The notes under the pieces: model-generated | The model's database searches: none | Seen by the model: only the letters and a program-made list of their open reading frames with translations | Told to the model about the DNA's origin: nothing | Part shown: one piece after another, positions 5,507-6,781 of the stretch | Layout: the number at the start of each line of letters is the position of its first letter | How positions within the stretch are numbered: position 1 is the stretch's first letter | Translations under genes and position numbers: made by a program | Assembly (NCBI GenBank): GCA_910586545.1 | Contig: CAJUIQ010000051.1 | Span: 1-6,781, forward strand | DNA from: an uncultured Eubacteriales bacterium | Lineage (GTDB): Bacteria; Bacillota; Clostridia; Oscillospirales; CAG-272 | Length of the DNA: 6,781 nucleotides | Reading direction: 5' to 3'

Positions 5507-6646
5507 ATGTTAGGAAAAACACCGCCAATGGGATGGAATTCCTGGAATACCTTTGGGCCAAACATCAGCGAGACAATCATTATGGAAATTGCTGACGCCA
5601 TGGTAGAAAAGGGATACAAAGACGCCGGATATGAATATGTTGTGATCGATGATGGATGGCAACTGCGGGAGCGGGGAGAAAACGGAGAGCTGGTTGCCGA
5701 TCCTGAAAAATTTCCTAGAGGAATAAAATATGTGGCGGATTATGTACACGCAAAAGGCTTGAAATTTGGAATATATTCTGCCGCCGGTGTGCGTACCTGT
5801 GCTGGATATCCTGGTTCATACGGACATGAATATGAAGATGCCATGCTGTTTGCATCCTGGGGCGCCGATTATTTGAAATATGATAAATGTCATTTTGCAG
5901 GCTCGTCGGATCCCAAAAACGCTTATGTAACCATGTCTATGGCATTGCGGGCTACAGGCAGACCGATTATGTATTCTGCCTGTATTGTAGGAGAAAATGA
6001 TCCGCATAGCTGGATGCGGAGCGTGGGCGCTCATTTGTATCGCTCTACCGGCGATATTTGCGACAGCAGCGAGTCTTTTCGCAGTATCTTTACAGGCCAA
6101 TATGATAAATTCCATACCAGCTCTCCCGGATGTTTTAACGATATTGATATGTTGGTCGTGGGACTGGGCGGAAACGGAAATGTGGCCCGTCCAGGCGGAT
6201 GCAGCAAAGACGCTTACAAGATGCATTTTGTGCTGTGGTGTCTCTGGGGAGCGCCTTTGATGATTGGCGCAGATATCAGAAATTTGGATACATACTACCG
6301 TGATCTTTTGACAAACAAAGAACTGATCCGTATCAATCAGGATCCGGAGTGCCGCCCGCCTTATTGTGATGAACGGCAGCGGTATCATGCTACACATGCC
6401 CGTCTGTCCTGCATCAAAATGCTGGATAACGGCGAGCTGATTCTTGGTCTCTTTAATTATTGGGACGATCAGGATTTGGAAGTGCTGGCTTATTTTGATG
6501 ATTTTGGAATCCCATCGGGAAGGGGAATAGGGCTGAAGCTGACAGATATCTTTACAGGTGAAACCTTTACCAAATTTGATTTCTTCACACCTAGACTTCC
6601 CGCAATGACCTGCAAGGTATATAAGGCAGAGATTATTCAAAGATGA
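5507..6646 (+). CDS. Alpha-galactosidase, glycoside hydrolase family 27
   Basis: It is predicted to remove terminal alpha-linked galactose from oligosaccharides such as raffinose or melibiose, with retention of configuration. The 379 residues begin directly with the GH27 opening TPPMGWNSWNTFG (5-17) and have no signal peptide, so the enzyme is likely cytoplasmic and acts on imported sugars. Further marks: VIDDGW (46-51), with D48 and D49 as sugar-binding acids; DYLKYDKC (121-128) with nucleophile D126; RSTGD (179-183) with acid/base D183; NDIDM (211-215); GAPLMIGADIRNL (248-260); and INQDP (276-280), before a short C-terminal beta domain. Where many GH27 enzymes read GGWNDPDM this one reads GCFNDIDM. 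AAGGAG (5493-5498) lies 8 bases before the ATG. No transporter or regulator gene is adjacent within the window. The stop overlaps the next start by ATGA. GH27 also contains alpha-N-acetylgalactosaminidases and isomaltodextranases, so the exact substrate is inferred. Confidence 0.92.
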   Translation: MLGKTPPMGWNSWNTFGPNISETIIMEIADAMVEKGYKDAGYEYVVIDDGWQLRERGENGELVADPEKFPRGIKYVADYVHAKGLKFGIYSAAGVRTCAGYPGSYGHEYEDAMLFASWGADYLKYDKCHFAGSSDPKNAYVTMSMALRATGRPIMYSACIVGENDPHSWMRSVGAHLYRSTGDICDSSESFRSIFTGQYDKFHTSSPGCFNDIDMLVVGLGGNGNVARPGGCSKDAYKMHFVLWCLWGAPLMIGADIRNLDTYYRDLLTNKELIRINQDPECRPPYCDERQRYHATHARLSCIKMLDNGELILGLFNYWDDQDLEVLAYFDDFGIPSGRGIGLKLTDIFTGETFTKFDFFTPRLPAMTCKVYKAEIIQR

Positions 6647-6781
6647 CGCCACAGTTATTGTGCGTCCAATGTAATAAGGAAACGGACGTTTTAGACCGAG
6701 GGATGTATCGAAAATTTGTATCGCGAACAGAAGAAAGATTTTTATGTCTCCATTGTTTGGCGAGTAAGTTCAAGATACCAG
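6643..6781 (+). CDS. Small Cys4 (zinc-ribbon-like) protein, N-terminal part only
   Basis: The frame begins at ATG 6643, overlapping the galactosidase TGA by ATGA, and is still open at the window edge (46 residues seen). It has no strong ribosome site of its own, so translation is probably coupled to the gene before it. C7-x2-C10 and C35-x2-C38 form two CxxC pairs 24 residues apart, typical of a zinc-binding knuckle or ribbon; between them lies a basic stretch with DRGMYRKFVSRTEERFLC. I do not recognise a named family. The Cys pairs, the lack of internal stops and the tight coupling argue that it is a real gene. No function is assigned. Confidence 0.65.
   Translation, partial: MTPQLLCVQCNKETDVLDRGMYRKFVSRTEERFLCLHCLASKFKIP

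Noticed and set aside
5816..6652. Long minus-strand open frame (278 codons) opposite the galactosidase
   Set aside because: The + strand carries an unmistakable GH27 enzyme; the antisense frame has no recognised motif or ribosome site and is explained by codon bias of the real gene.

Overview
The window looks like a piece of a low- to mid-GC Gram-positive (Bacillota, probably Clostridia) chromosome. The grounds are strong AGGAGG-type ribosome binding sites, GTG/TTG alternative starts, a Firmicutes-style extended -10 promoter, and a gene set (RqcH/NFACT, IspD/IspF of the MEP pathway, an MgtE transporter, a cytoplasmic GH27 alpha-galactosidase) common in gut-type clostridia. The assignment is inference; there is no rRNA or other marker here to fix it. 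All recognised genes lie on the + strand.

Layout: (1) 1-157 is the C-terminal end of an RqcH/NFACT-type ribosome quality control protein. (2) 227-1654 is glgA, glycogen synthase (GT5), closed by a clear intrinsic terminator at 1668-1697. (3) An extended -10 promoter (1712-1740) starts the ispD-ispF pair (1773-2953), whose reading frames overlap by ATGA. (4) 2954-3354 is about 400 bases without a recognisable gene. It holds a long inverted repeat, a small GC-rich hairpin, several short palindromes, a possible decayed membrane-protein reading frame and, at its end, a candidate promoter. (5) rpe (3355-4023) and mgtE (4058-5434) lie 34 bases apart and are probably co-transcribed. (6) A 72-base gap carries a 19-21 base operator-like palindrome, followed by a GH27 alpha-galactosidase (5507-6646). 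(7) A truncated reading frame with two CxxC pairs starts at 6643, overlapping the galactosidase stop by ATGA, and runs off the window.

Functionally the region is mixed housekeeping: storage polysaccharide synthesis (GlgA), isoprenoid precursor synthesis (IspD then IspF, steps 3 and 5 of the MEP route; IspE is not here), pentose phosphate interconversion (Rpe), magnesium homeostasis (MgtE) and galactoside breakdown (GH27). No mobile element, CRISPR array, tRNA or rRNA was seen. I found no clearly novel system. The points most worth a second look are the structured gap upstream of rpe, the palindrome upstream of the galactosidase, the small Cys4 protein coupled to the galactosidase, and lost active-site consensus residues in GlgA.
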